A stretch of DNA of 64,000 bases from Azotimanducus sp965199815 (GCA_965199815.1 CBDATE010000010.1:62001-126000), one strand, 5' to 3'; shown: positions 54,597-64,000, counted from the stretch's first letter. Numbers and translations: made by a program. Notes: generated from the sequence alone by a model not told the origin.

Positions 54597-54668
54597 TGAT
54601 CAAGTCCATCCGTGGACTTGATCAGATTCGCAAATCAGAAGTGCGCTGTAGCGGGCACATCCATGTGC
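54597..54668. repeat. Hairpin-module repeat cluster, locus C
   Basis: The first 28 bases (54597-54624) are identical to hairpin 2 of locus B, together with the preceding tatgttc. Then comes half of hairpin 3 (gcaaatcagaag, without its second arm) and gcacat/atgtgc (54655-54668) as in hairpin 5. The order is the same as locus B, with modules deleted. Confidence 0.88.
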
Positions 54669-55140
54669 GGGCTGACGATCCTTGTCCTCGCCAAGCGAAC
54701 CGTCGCCACGCCGAAGCTATCAGCCGACCACGACTATCAAGACACTCAGAATGGCCGTCGCAACGCCAACCAACCCCACCATTGACAGCAACAGACGGGT
54801 TTCGCGCTTGGCAGCATCGGTCTTGTATTCCGCATCGCGCTTGGCAGCATCCTTGGCGAGCTGCACAAGTTCGGCCTTGTACTCCGCCGCGTCGCGCTTG
54901 GCAGCATCGGCCTTGTGCTCCGCGTCGCGCTTGGCTGAGTCTTCTGCCAGCCGCGCGATGTCGGTCTTGTACTCTGCTTGCATGGTTTTCATGCGTTCCT
55001 CCAGCACCGCAAGATCACGGCTCAGTTCATGCTCAGTCATGGCTTAACCCTATAACACACCGGTGGCACCGGTCAACTGTTGTTGTGTACCTGTTGTGCC
55101 TACCAGCGAGCACTTACTTCGATCTGCACTCCGTGCTCGG
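54667..55140. repeat. Tandem duplication, copy 1 (partner 55158-55820)
   Basis: Carries the short coiled-coil gene and, at 55090-55140, a copy of the last about 13 codons of the autotransporter gene (PEHGVQIE...SARW then stop) that now lie downstream of nothing. The copies differ by several repeat units and single bases. Confidence 0.85.
54720..55040 (-). CDS. Tail-anchored coiled-coil protein, short paralogue
   Basis: 106 residues. A charged coiled-coil N-terminal part with Ala/Lys/Asp-rich units (AKRDAEYKTD and similar) is followed by a C-terminal membrane segment (LLLSMVGLVGVATAILSVLIVVVG), so it is tail-anchored with the coil in the cytoplasm. It is nearly identical to the neighbouring 55225-55716 paralogue at both ends; only the number of coil units differs. 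Function unknown. Produced by tandem duplication together with the end of the autotransporter gene. Confidence 0.72.
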   Translation of the reverse strand: MTEHELSRDLAVLEERMKTMQAEYKTDIARLAEDSAKRDAEHKADAAKRDAAEYKAELVQLAKDAAKRDAEYKTDAAKRETRLLLSMVGLVGVATAILSVLIVVVG

Positions 55141-55157
55141 GTCTTGCTCGAGAACTT

Positions 55158-55820
55158 GTGCGGGCTGACGCTGACGCTCCTTGTCCTCGTCCTCGCCAAG
55201 CGAACCGTCGCCACGCCGAAGCTATCAGCCGACCACAACTATCAAGACACTCAGAATGGCCGTCGCAACGCCAACCAACCCCACCATTGACAGCAACAGA
55301 CGGGTTTCGAGCTTGGCAGCATCGGTCTTGTATTCCGCATCGCGCTTGGCAGCATCGGCCTTGTACTCCGCATCGCGCTTGGCAGCATCGGTCTTGTACT
55401 CCGCGTCGCGCTTGGCAGAATCTTCTGCCAGCCGCGCAAAATCGGTCTTGTACTCCGCATCGCGCTTGGCAGCATCGGTCTTGTACTCCGCATCGCGCTT
55501 GGCAGAGTCTTCTGCCAGCCGCGCAAAATCGGTCTTGTACTCCGCATCGCGCTTGGCAGAGTTTTCTGCCAAGCGCACAACATCGGTCTTGTACTGCGCG
55601 TCGCGCTTGGCTGAGTCTTCTGCCAACCGCGCAATGTCGGTCTTGTACTCTGCTTGCATGGTTTTCATGCGTTCCTCCAGCACCGCAAGATCACGGCTCA
55701 GTTCATGCTCAGTCATGGCGTAAAACTACAACACACCGGTGGCACCGGTCAACTGTCGCTGTGTACCTGTTGTGCCTACCAGCGAGCACTCGCTTCGATT
55801 TGTACTCCGTGTTCCGGACC
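55158..55820. repeat. Tandem duplication, copy 2 (partner 54667-55140)
   Basis: Holds the longer coiled-coil gene and the true autotransporter 3' end. Length difference is caused by extra 33-base coil units. The junction is close to 55140-55158. Confidence 0.85.
55225..55716 (-). CDS. Tail-anchored coiled-coil protein, long paralogue
   Basis: 163 residues: same 24-residue C-terminal membrane segment and N-terminus (MTEHELSRDLAVLEERMKTM) as the short paralogue, with about nine coil units (RLAEDSAKRDAEYKTD and AAKRDAEYKTD types). A 33-base unit repeats within the gene, so its length can drift. It begins 59 bases after the autotransporter stop, so the two may be co-transcribed. Predicted coiled-coil rod in the cytoplasm held by the inner membrane. 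Function unknown. Confidence 0.75.
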   Translation of the reverse strand: MTEHELSRDLAVLEERMKTMQAEYKTDIARLAEDSAKRDAQYKTDVVRLAENSAKRDAEYKTDFARLAEDSAKRDAEYKTDAAKRDAEYKTDFARLAEDSAKRDAEYKTDAAKRDAEYKADAAKRDAEYKTDAAKLETRLLLSMVGLVGVATAILSVLIVVVG

Positions 55821-58800
55821 GTGACCCAGCGTACCGATGCTGCCGACAGTCCCCACATCAAGCAGCTCGCGGCGTGTGACCTTGAATGTCAGCGAGAAAT
55901 TCAGCGCGTCTTCACTGAGCTCCGGCACCAGTTGCCAGCCCAAGCTATAGTCAACCGAGGTATCGGAAGCAGTCAGGCCGAAGCTCGGGCTCAGCGTGAA
56001 CCTGTCGCCGTAGGCCGCCAGTCCGTAGGCCGTCTCCAGCGTCCAGCGACTGCCAGCAGCGCCACCGCCCATTGATCCGCCGCCCATGCCCATCCCGCCA
56101 ACGCCGGGAAGCTCCGAGGCGAACAGCGCCTGTACCCCGCCACTCGACGGCCCGCCGATGTCCTGACGCAGGTTCAGCATGAAGCCGCGCGTACTCGCCG
56201 CACTCGGATCAAAGTTCAGTGCCGCCGAGAACCCGTGCGACTGCTGCCCGGCGTCCTCATGCGTCACCAAGGTACGACCAGACACATCAAGTGTCAGCCC
56301 AAGTGCGGGCAGCGTCCACGCCAGACCACCACCGACTTCCACTCCGAAGCCTTGCTCGGCATCGCCGTCGTCATGGCGCACTCCCGCTTCCAGCTTCGGT
56401 GTCACCGCACCAATATTCCCGAGCGTCACTGCCCAACTCCCCTCGATACCCAGCCGCAGCCGCGAAGTATCTGCCTCGGACGAGGCCAGGCTCGAATGCC
56501 CCTCACCGGCTTCCACTCGACCCGACCCAGTGCGCGACCAGAGCACATCCGATACCAGCGTCACTGCCGGACCATGTCCCGCCGCCCCGAACAGTCCGCC
56601 GCGCAGCCCAGCCGACACCATGCTCCAGTCGAGATCAGCCTCGATACTGCCCTCGCCCTCCGGCGTGAGCGTCAGTGCACCCGTACCACGCCCGACAGCG
56701 CCCCACACATCCAGCCGCTCCGAGAACCGGTAGGACCCATAGGGTATCGCTGCGTTCAGGGAGACTTCGACCTCCCCGCTCGCCACGCCTTGATACCCGC
56801 CAGTCCCGCGGCTTCTCGTCAGCATGACACCGGTCAGCCACTCATCTCTGGCGTAGTCCGCACCCAGGGTGGCGGTTTCTGTCTGGCCATCAAGGTTCAC
56901 CAGACCGTCGCGTCCGCGGAAGTCCGCGCGGGCACCCCGACCCCAGAAGGCAAGGCTGCCACCGGATTCATCCATCGCGCCTGTGTGCGTGAAGTTGCTC
57001 GTGGTCAGCAGACCGCCGCCGAAGGGTGAGCTTGCGAAGGGTACGCCGCCTTGACTTGATGCACCAGCGCCAAACACAGGCGAGCCATCAAGCGGGGTGC
57101 TGTTGAAGTAGCTGCCGAAGGACACGCCGCCAAGCGTCCCCCCTGAGGCATTCCCTGAGCCTGGCCCTGAGACCTCCCCTGAAACTTCTCCCGAAACCTC
57201 CCCGGCAGGCGGCCAGGCACCTGCCCCGTCAGCAAACAGTCCGAGCGAATCAAGCCTCATCCCGGCCACAGTGCCCTGCGTCCCCGCTTCCCGCGGAGCC
57301 GTCAACCGCTGCTCGACACCCCCGAGCGCCTGCTCCGTCATCGCTCGCCCGAAGCGCGCCAGCCATGCCACCGGCAGCGCATCCCAGTTGTTGATCGTGC
57401 CGGTCGCGATACCGTCTCCTATCAAGGTGCCGCGTGGACTCGACAAGCGTACCTGCATCGTCTCGCCCGGGTCGTTGTGATCATCATCCAGCGTCTCCAC
57501 GCGAATCCTGCGCTCCGTCACGCCCGGCTTGAACACCAACGCACCAACCGCTGACCAAAAGTCCTGATCCGCCCGCGCCGTCCCCGGCCGCGTCGCCCAG
57601 TACACCTTCACCCGATGCTGCACTGCCTTGGACAACACCACCCGGAACACCAGATCATCCCCCTCCATGGCCGACGCATCTTCAATATTCACCCTCGGCA
57701 AACTACTCCCCGTTGACCGTATATTCCTCTTCGCGTCAACACGCAACCGGAAGTTCAGCTCCGCCGTGTCGCTGCTCGCCGTGTTCGAATCACTGTCCGC
57801 AACCCGCCAGGTGTAGGTCGCCGCACTCGCGGTCGCCGTCGGTGTCCCGCTGACCACACGCGTCGAGGTGTCCAGCGTCACTCCTGTCGGCAAGTCGGGG
57901 GTGAGCGTGTAGCTCAGCGTCCCGTTGCCACCCATCGCCTCCGGCAAGGTGAGATTCACGGGCGTGTCCACCCTCCAGATCTGATCGGGAATGCTGGTGT
58001 CGGACGCAAAGGCAGGCGCGCTGTCCGTCTCCACCGGCGTTCCGGTTGCGGTCACATCCGTACCTGCCTGCACACCGTCATCCGCCGCGTTGCGCGTATC
58101 CACACGCACCTCGTACTGCTGCCCGTTGGTCAGGTCGGGAATCGTGAAGGAGGTACCGTCCACCTCGTTGATGGGTGACAGAGCGTTGCCCGACCCTTCC
58201 TCGCGCCAGCGTACGCTGTAGCCGTTCGGAGCCACGCTCGCTGCCGTCCAACTCACTTCAAGCAACCCGTCGCCCGCAGTCACTTGCAGGTTGCTGACCG
58301 CGGTCGGCGCGACCGCACTCACCGTCAACTCGAAGCTGAGCGCCGCCGTGTCGCTGTTCGCCGTGTTGCCGTCGCTGTCCGCAGCCCGCCAGGTGTAGGT
58401 CGCCGCACTCGCCGCCGCCGTCGGTGTCCCACTGACCACGCGCGTCGAGGTGTCGAGCGTCACACCCACTGGCAAGTCGGGGGTGAGCGTGTAGTTCAAT
58501 GTCCCGTTACCGCCCGTCGCCTCCGGCAAGGTGAGAGCAACACCCACGCCCACTGTCCATGCCTGATCGGGGATGGTGGTGCCGGACGCAAAGGCGGGCG
58601 CGCTGTCCGTTCCCGCCGGCGTACCGATTGTTGTCACCGCCGTACCTGTCTGTATGCCGGTATCCGCTGCATTGCGCGTATCCACACGCACCACATACTC
58701 CTGACCGTTGGTCAGATCGGTAATGGTGAAGGAAGTGTCCGTCACCCTGTTGACGGATGTGAGCGTACTACCCGGCCCTCTCTCACGCCAGCGCACGCTG

Positions 58801-61800
58801 TAGCCGCTCGGAGCAACGCTCGCCGCCACCCAGCTCACTTCAAGCGAACCGTCACCCGCTGTCACTTGCAGGCTGTTCACCTTGGTCGGGGTGACGAGTG
58901 GGGTGTCCCCTTCCAGCGTGGTCACGCTGACCGTCCCGGCCTGGCTGTCGTTGTAATTGGCGTTGCCGATGGCCGTGATTGAGACGGTGTAGGTGGTATT
59001 CGCCATCAATCCCGTGAAGGATGCTTCCAGACCGGCAGTGACCGCCGTCACCGTGCCACTCACCGCAGTCCCTCCGCTCGGCGTGGCTGTCGCCGTGTAA
59101 CTCCCGGCAAACGGCACCACATCAAAGGTCACCGTGAAGCCGGTCTGCGCGAGCGTGTTCGCCTTCAGCGCCAGGCCGCTCGGCGTCGCCAGCGTACCCT
59201 TGCCTACCGTCACGCTAAAGGTCAGCGCCGCCGTGTCGCTGTTGGCCGTGTTGCTGTCACTGTCCGAAGCCCGCCAGGTGTAGGTCGTCGCACTCGCTAC
59301 TGCCGTCGGTGCGCCACTGACCACGCGCGTCGATGAATTCAGCGTCACGCCGCTCGGCAGCGCCGGTGTCAACTCGTAACTGATGGTCCCGTTACCGCCC
59401 GTCGCCGCCGGCAGGGTCAGGTCCACACCCGTCCGCACCGTCCAGGTCTGCGCCGCAATAGTCTCGCTACCGAAGCTCGGTGCTACATCCATCTCCACCA
59501 CCGCAGTCGGTGTCCCCTTCTTCACCTCCGACCACGCGCTGTCCGCATAGGTCGTCGAGCTTGATGCCGCCTTCGCCCGCACTCGCACATCGTATTCCGT
59601 GCCATTGGTCAGACTGTCAATCTCCGCCGGCGACGTGTCGTCGTCATTGTTCAGCCAGGTGTCCGATGTGCTCTGCTTGTACTCAACCTCGTAACTCGCC
59701 GCGTTCGTTATTCCAACCCAGCTGGCCGTCAGCTTCCCGTCCTGTGCCGAAACCGTCACCACCGGTGTGCCCAGTTGTGTACGCGATACCGTCACCACGA
59801 AGGTGTCCGTCGGACTCGCCGTGCCATCGCTCACGGTGACAGTGATAGTCGCCGTGCCCGCACCCACCGGTGTCACCGTCACCTGGCTATTGGCACCAAG
59901 ATCGGTCAGGGAAGTCGGAGTCACCGTCGCCACTGCCGCATCACTGGACGATGCCTGGTATTGCAGCGTGTCTTCCGGGTTCGTGTCTGTGGCATCTACA
60001 TCCACCATGAGATTCGTTCCGAAAGTCGCCGTCTTGTTGGTGATGTCCACAATGCTTGGTGCCACATTCGCAGCCGTTGCCTGATCCAGCGTCGCGGCTG
60101 TACTGGCCTCGTAGTTAGCCGTGTCGCCTGTGGCCACCACGCTTACTGTGTAGGTAGTGCCCGCCGTCAATCCGGTGAAGGCCGCTTCGGGGTTGGTGCC
60201 CGTTGTATCCACCGCGCCGGTCACCGCAGTCCCTCCGCTCGGGGTGGCCGTCGCCGTGTAACCCGTCGCATTCGTCACTGCCGTCCAGGTCACCGTGAAG
60301 CCGGTCTTGCGCTGCGTGTTCGCCTTCAGCGTCAAGCCGGTCGGTGTCGCCAGGGTCGTCTTGCCTACCGTCACCACGAAGGTGTCTGTCGGACTTGCCG
60401 TGCCATCGCTCACCGTTACCGTGATAGTCGCCGTGCCCGCAGCTACCGGTGTCACTGTTATCTGGCTATTGGCACCAAGATCGGTCAGAGAAGTCGGACT
60501 CACCGTCGCCACCGCCGTGGCACCAGACGATGCCTGATATTGCAGCGTATCCTCCGGGTTCGTGTCTGTGGCATCCACATCCACCAACAGGTTCGTGCCG
60601 AAGGTCGCCGTCTTGTTGGTGATGTCCGTGATGCTCGGTGCCGCGTTCGCCGCCGTCGCTTGACTCAGCGTCGCGGCTGTACTGGCCTCGTAATTGGCCG
60701 TGTCGCCCGTGGCCACCACCGACAGCGTGTAGGTAGTGCCCGCCGTCAATCCGGTGAAGGCCGCTTCGGTGCCGGTCACCGCTCCAGTGAAGGTATTGCT
60801 CCCCTGTACAGCCATCGCCGTGTAACCCGTCGCGTTCGCCACTGCCGTCCAGGTCACCGTGAAGCTGGTCTTGCGCTGCGTGTTCGCCTTCAGCACCAGA
60901 CCGGTCGGTGTCGCCAGCGTCCCCTTGCTCACAGCCGGGAAGGTGATGTCCCGCGTCGCTGTCTGTGCATCCGTGCCGGTGCCCGCAGTCGCCGTCACCG
61001 TCACCGTCGTCGTGCTCGTGCTCGCCGCCGTCGGTGTACCGCTGATAGCACCCGTGGTAGCACTAATCCCCAGCCCGGCAGGCAAGCTGCCCGTGGTCAC
61101 CGAATAGCCAAGTGTGCCGGTGAAGCCCGTCGCGGTCGCCGTCAACGCCGTGATGGGTGTTCCCACCGTCATGGTTGTCGGTGCCGCCGTGTAGGTGAGG
61201 CTCTGGTCGTCATCATCCACCGTCACCACCAGGTTGCCCGTCACCGAGCCATAGCCTCCGTTCGCAGCGGTGTGGCTCAGCGTCACGCTGTCATCAACCG
61301 TATCGGTATCCTCGGCGGCGCTCACCGTCACCGTCTGCGCCGTGTCCCAGTTGCTGTTGCTGAAGGTCAGCGTACTCTGATTGCCCGCCGTGCCGGTATC
61401 CGTATCCACCGTCACATCGCTGCTCGCCGTGCCGCCCACCGTCACCGTCACATCCGCCGTCGGCTGCGTCGCCAATGCCACCGTATAGGTACCGCTATCG
61501 CCCTCATCCACCGTCAGCGCAGTCGGCGTGAACACCAGAGCAGGGGACACGCTCACCACAATATCAAAGGTATCGCTCACCGAATCCGTGCCATCGCTCG
61601 CCGTCACCTTCACCGACAGTGTGCCGGTGTCCGTCGATTGCGGTGTACCGGAGAAGGTGCGCGTACCAGCGGCAAAGCTCAGCCAAGTCGGCAACGCCAT
61701 ATCGTCCGATTTGCTCGCCGTGTAGGTCAGCGTGTCGCCACTGTCGGTATCAGCGAAGCTGTTCGCCGGGAAGGCGTAGGAGAACGCCACTCTCACCGTC

Positions 61801-64000
61801 GCCGTCTGATCGGCAATCGCGTTCGCCACCGTCGGTGCCGAATTGGCCAGCGTAGTCACGCTCTGCCCGTCGGAGACGGAACTGTTGTCGTAGTTGGCAT
61901 TACCCGTGGCAATCACCGTCACCGTGTAGATAGTGTTCACCGCCAGGCCCGTGAACACCGCCTCGGGATTCGCGGGTGCCGTTGACAGTGTCACGGTGAC
62001 ATCCGGCTGGTTGCTCGCCCTGGCCGTCGCCGTGTACCCCGCCGCGTTCGCAACTGCATTCCAGGTAATCGTGAAGCCGCTCTTGCTCTTGCTGTTCGCC
62101 TTCACGCCCAGACCGGTCGGTGTCGCCAATGTCCCCTTGCTCACCGTCACGCTAAAAGTGAGCGCCGCCGTGTCCGTGTTCGCCGTGTTGCTGTCGCCGT
62201 CCGAAACCCGCCAGGTGTAGGTCGTCGCACTCGCTACTGCCGTCGGTGCGCCACTGACCTTGCGCGTTGCGGCATCGAAGCTCACGCCCGCTGGCAAGTC
62301 GGGTGAGAGTGTGTACGTCAGTGTGCCGTTACCACCCGTCGCCGCCGGCAGGGTCAGATCCACATTCGTCCCCACCGTCCAGGTCTGCGCCGCAATGGTC
62401 TCGCTGCCGAAGCTCGGTGCCACATCCATCTCCACCACCGCAGTCGGTGTCCCCTTCTTCACCTCCGACCACGCACTGTCCGCATAGGTCGTCGAAGCTG
62501 ATGTCGCCTTCGCCCGCACACGCACATCGTATTCCGTGCCATTGGTCAGACTGTCTATCTCCGCCGGCGATGTGTCGTCGTCATTGTTCAGCCAGGTATC
62601 CGAGGTGCCTTGTTTGTACTCAACCTCGTAACTCGCCGCGTTCGGTATTCCAACCCAAGTGGCCGTCAACTTCCCATCCTGCGCCGAAACCGTCACCACC
62701 GGTGTGCCCAGTTGCGCACGTGACACCGTCACCACGAAGGTGTCCGTGGGACTCGCCGTACCGTCGCTCACCGTCACCGTGATAGTCGCCGTGCCCGCAG
62801 CTACCGGTGTCACCGTTATCTGGCTATTGGTGCCAAGATCGGTCAGGGAAGTCGGACTCACCGTCGCCACCGCCGTATCACCGGACGATGCCTGATATTG
62901 CAGCGTGTCCTCCGGATTCGTGTCCGTGGCATCTACATCCACCAACAGGTTCGTCCCGAAGGTCGCCGTCTTGTTGGTGATGTCCGTGATGCTTGGTGCC
63001 GCGTTCGCCGCCGTCGCCTGACTCAATGTCGCGGCTGTACTGGCCTCGTAGTTGGCGTTGCCCGTGGCCACCACCGACACCGTGTAGGTGGTGTTCACCG
63101 CGAGCCCGGTGAAGGTCGCTTCGGGGTTGCTGCCCGTCGTATCCACCACTCCAGTGAAGGTATTGCTCCCCTGTACAGCCGTCGCTGTATAACCGGTCGC
63201 ATTCTCCACTGCCGTCCAAGTCACCGTGAAGCCGGTCTTGCGCTGCGTGTTCGCCTTCAGCGCCAGACCGGTCGGTGTCGCCAGCGTCCCCTTGCCTACC
63301 GCCGGGAAGGTGAGACCCCGCGTCGCCGTCTGAGCATCCGTGCCGGTGCCCGCAGTCGCCGTCACCGTCACATCCGTCGTACTCGTGCTCGCCGTGCTCG
63401 GCGCGCCGGTGATAGCCCCGGTGCCTTTGTTCAGCTTCAAGCCCGGCGGCCAGGTTCCGGTGGTCAACGCGTAGCTCGGCGTATTGTCGAAGCCCGTTGC
63501 GGTCGCAGTCAGGCTCACCATCGTGCCCACCGCCAGCGTATCCGGCACCGCCGTATAGCTCAGACTCACTCCCCCCGGCGTACCCCGCACCGAAGCCGAC
63601 CAGAAGCCCTCGCCATTGGCGTTCTGTGCCCGCACCTGCACCTCATACTCCGTGCCGTCGGTCAACCCGGTAATGGTCGCCGTGGTACTTGTATCGGTCG
63701 CATTGGCAGCGGCATCATCAAGACTCGTCCAGGCCCCGTCTGCAGGCGTGCTTGGCCGATAGCGCACGTCATAGTCGGTTATCGCCGAACCGCCATTGTT
63801 TGTCGGCGCACTCCAATTCACCGTCAACTGCGCATCCCCTTCTGTCACCGTCGGGGTGACGGGTGCCGACGGCGGCCCCTCTGCTGTGGTAATGCGCTCC
63901 GTCAGATTCGTCTTTGACTGCACTCCGGTATCCGCCCCGTTGCGCGTATCCAGCCGCACGAAGTAGGCAGTGTTCGATTCCAGTCCCGTAATCTCGTAAC
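55776..64000 (-). CDS. Giant FN3/Ig-like autotransporter, 5' end outside window
   Basis: At least 2740 residues; the frame stays open to base 64000, and the upstream residues (YEITGLESNTAYFVRL) are FN3-like, so GTG 63959 is not the true start. Passenger: FN3 units (SYEVEYKQ, TEYDVRVRAK), cadherin/Ig-like units (NGTLTYTLSPDLPAGVS; TATITVTVSDGTASPTDTF) and two Calx-beta-like units (VDEGDSGTYTVAL; MEGDDLVFRVVLSKAV). The end is a beta-barrel of about 330 residues (LAFWGRGARADFRG ... GVQIEASARW) typical of autotransporters. Likely a surface adhesin. A Gly/Ser linker repeats VSGE. The intact C-terminus suggests it can be displayed. Confidence 0.93.
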   Translation of the reverse strand, partial: YEITGLESNTAYFVRLDTRNGADTGVQSKTNLTERITTAEGPPSAPVTPTVTEGDAQLTVNWSAPTNNGGSAITDYDVRYRPSTPADGAWTSLDDAAANATDTSTTATITGLTDGTEYEVQVRAQNANGEGFWSASVRGTPGGVSLSYTAVPDTLAVGTMVSLTATATGFDNTPSYALTTGTWPPGLKLNKGTGAITGAPSTASTSTTDVTVTATAGTGTDAQTATRGLTFPAVGKGTLATPTGLALKANTQRKTGFTVTWTAVENATGYTATAVQGSNTFTGVVDTTGSNPEATFTGLAVNTTYTVSVVATGNANYEASTAATLSQATAANAAPSITDITNKTATFGTNLLVDVDATDTNPEDTLQYQASSGDTAVATVSPTSLTDLGTNSQITVTPVAAGTATITVTVSDGTASPTDTFVVTVSRAQLGTPVVTVSAQDGKLTATWVGIPNAASYEVEYKQGTSDTWLNNDDDTSPAEIDSLTNGTEYDVRVRAKATSASTTYADSAWSEVKKGTPTAVVEMDVAPSFGSETIAAQTWTVGTNVDLTLPAATGGNGTLTYTLSPDLPAGVSFDAATRKVSGAPTAVASATTYTWRVSDGDSNTANTDTAALTFSVTVSKGTLATPTGLGVKANSKSKSGFTITWNAVANAAGYTATARASNQPDVTVTLSTAPANPEAVFTGLAVNTIYTVTVIATGNANYDNSSVSDGQSVTTLANSAPTVANAIADQTATVRVAFSYAFPANSFADTDSGDTLTYTASKSDDMALPTWLSFAAGTRTFSGTPQSTDTGTLSVKVTASDGTDSVSDTFDIVVSVSPALVFTPTALTVDEGDSGTYTVALATQPTADVTVTVGGTASSDVTVDTDTGTAGNQSTLTFSNSNWDTAQTVTVSAAEDTDTVDDSVTLSHTAANGGYGSVTGNLVVTVDDDDQSLTYTAAPTTMTVGTPITALTATATGFTGTLGYSVTTGSLPAGLGISATTGAISGTPTAASTSTTTVTVTATAGTGTDAQTATRDITFPAVSKGTLATPTGLVLKANTQRKTSFTVTWTAVANATGYTAMAVQGSNTFTGAVTGTEAAFTGLTAGTTYTLSVVATGDTANYEASTAATLSQATAANAAPSITDITNKTATFGTNLLVDVDATDTNPEDTLQYQASSGATAVATVSPTSLTDLGANSQITVTPVAAGTATITVTVSDGTASPTDTFVVTVGKTTLATPTGLTLKANTQRKTGFTVTWTAVTNATGYTATATPSGGTAVTGAVDTTGTNPEAAFTGLTAGTTYTVSVVATGDTANYEASTAATLDQATAANVAPSIVDITNKTATFGTNLMVDVDATDTNPEDTLQYQASSSDAAVATVTPTSLTDLGANSQVTVTPVGAGTATITVTVSDGTASPTDTFVVTVSRTQLGTPVVTVSAQDGKLTASWVGITNAASYEVEYKQSTSDTWLNNDDDTSPAEIDSLTNGTEYDVRVRAKAASSSTTYADSAWSEVKKGTPTAVVEMDVAPSFGSETIAAQTWTVRTGVDLTLPAATGGNGTISYELTPALPSGVTLNSSTRVVSGAPTAVASATTYTWRASDSDSNTANSDTAALTFSVTVGKGTLATPSGLALKANTLAQTGFTVTFDVVPFAGSYTATATPSGGTAVSGTVTAVTAGLEASFTGLMANTTYTVSITAIGNANYNDSQAGTVSVTTLEGDTPLVTPTKVNSLQVTAGDGSLEVSWVAASVAPSGYSVRWRERGPGSTLTSVNRVTDTSFTITDLTNGQEYVVRVDTRNAADTGIQTGTAVTTIGTPAGTDSAPAFASGTTIPDQAWTVGVGVALTLPEATGGNGTLNYTLTPDLPVGVTLDTSTRVVSGTPTAAASAATYTWRAADSDGNTANSDTAALSFELTVSAVAPTAVSNLQVTAGDGLLEVSWTAASVAPNGYSVRWREEGSGNALSPINEVDGTSFTIPDLTNGQQYEVRVDTRNAADDGVQAGTDVTATGTPVETDSAPAFASDTSIPDQIWRVDTPVNLTLPEAMGGNGTLSYTLTPDLPTGVTLDTSTRVVSGTPTATASAATYTWRVADSDSNTASSDTAELNFRLRVDAKRNIRSTGSSLPRVNIEDASAMEGDDLVFRVVLSKAVQHRVKVYWATRPGTARADQDFWSAVGALVFKPGVTERRIRVETLDDDHNDPGETMQVRLSSPRGTLIGDGIATGTINNWDALPVAWLARFGRAMTEQALGGVEQRLTAPREAGTQGTVAGMRLDSLGLFADGAGAWPPAGEVSGEVSGEVSGPGSGNASGGTLGGVSFGSYFNSTPLDGSPVFGAGASSQGGVPFASSPFGGGLLTTSNFTHTGAMDESGGSLAFWGRGARADFRGRDGLVNLDGQTETATLGADYARDEWLTGVMLTRSRGTGGYQGVASGEVEVSLNAAIPYGSYRFSERLDVWGAVGRGTGALTLTPEGEGSIEADLDWSMVSAGLRGGLFGAAGHGPAVTLVSDVLWSRTGSGRVEAGEGHSSLASSEADTSRLRLGIEGSWAVTLGNIGAVTPKLEAGVRHDDGDAEQGFGVEVGGGLAWTLPALGLTLDVSGRTLVTHEDAGQQSHGFSAALNFDPSAASTRGFMLNLRQDIGGPSSGGVQALFASELPGVGGMGMGGGSMGGGAAGSRWTLETAYGLAAYGDRFTLSPSFGLTASDTSVDYSLGWQLVPELSEDALNFSLTFKVTRRELLDVGTVGSIGTLGHGPEHGVQIEASARW
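59209..60110. repeat. Long internal repeat of the autotransporter (copy 1; copy 2 at 62146-63050)
   Basis: About 0.9 kb of near-identical DNA recurs about 2.94 kb away, encoding the same Ig-FN3-Ig run. A shorter third copy of part of it lies at about 60380-60660. Such repeats allow deletion or expansion of the passenger. Confidence 0.9.
62146..63050. repeat. Long internal repeat of the autotransporter (copy 2)
   Basis: Partner of 59209-60110, differing by scattered bases, mostly silent. Equivalent positions are offset by about 2937 bases. Confidence 0.9.

Noticed and set aside
55080..56075. Plus-strand repetitive ORF with AWQHRSCTP-like units
   Set aside because: Antisense of the coiled-coil repeat; periodicity comes from the real minus-strand gene.
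59775..61985. 736-residue plus-strand ORF rich in Arg and His
   Set aside because: Antisense shadow of the autotransporter repeats; low-complexity composition follows from the repeated codons on the other strand.
1..64000. tRNA or rRNA genes and integrase-type attachment sites
   Set aside because: Scanning by eye found no tRNA T-loop patterns in cloverleaf context, no rRNA-like stretch and no integrase; the R-M island edges show no clear direct repeats. A tRNA-finding program could still change this.

Overview
The window looks like chromosomal DNA of a GC-rich gammaproteobacterium. Evidence is the gene order ndk-rlmN-rodZ-hisS-yfgM-bamB-der (19 plus-strand and minus-strand housekeeping genes in all), followed by M23 peptidase/xseA, a mucD/degQ-type protease, lepA-lepB-rnc-era-recO and adk. 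No rRNA, tRNA or CRISPR array was seen. The genus cannot be told from the sequence; an uncultivated, possibly host-associated or marine lineage would fit the giant FN3/Ig-like autotransporter, but that is only a guess.

Layout. (1) 1-9240: metabolic genes: 5-oxoprolinase (runs off the left edge), GST-like protein, MATE exporter, membrane-anchored unknown, CoA-transferase III/racemase and propionate-CoA ligase. (2) 9257-22374, minus strand: a type I restriction-modification island: hsdR, two genes of unknown function (one DUF1828/DUF1829-like), a DUF1828-AlbA_2 gene split by an in-frame TAA, a frameshifted DUF3644-like gene, a nucleotidyltransferase (MNT)-HsdS fusion with a shattered second recognition domain, a HEPN partner, Fic and hsdM. 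hsdM contains a 25-base G/C homopolymer. (3) 22485-41162: housekeeping block, every gene intact. (4) 41200-49751, minus strand: a tight four-gene operon (GrpE-like, Hsp70, AAA+ ATPase, J-like protein) with duplicated membrane/peptidoglycan-binding genes downstream of it. (5) 50025-54572: moeA, a GHKL ATPase with a damaged start, a DNA cytosine methylase, an IS3 orfA remnant and a 43-residue membrane ORF. (6) 54597-64000: two tail-anchored coiled-coil paralogues produced by tandem duplication, and the 3' part of a giant autotransporter that runs off the right edge.

How the genes may work together. HsdR/HsdM/HsdS would form a type I R-M complex, but HsdS has lost its second half, so restriction is probably off or altered. 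HEPN and MNT carry exact toxin-antitoxin signature motifs, and the antitoxin-type domain is fused to HsdS. The Hsp70 operon supplies a complete private chaperone set (Hsp70, exchange-factor-like, J-like) plus an AAA+ ATPase; it is the best candidate here for an undescribed system. A family of clustered hairpin modules recurs at three intergenic sites (about 3.0, 49.8 and 54.6 kb). Disrupting lesions are confined to the accessory regions, while about 19 kb of core genes are clean, which argues for real decay or phase variation over poor sequence quality.
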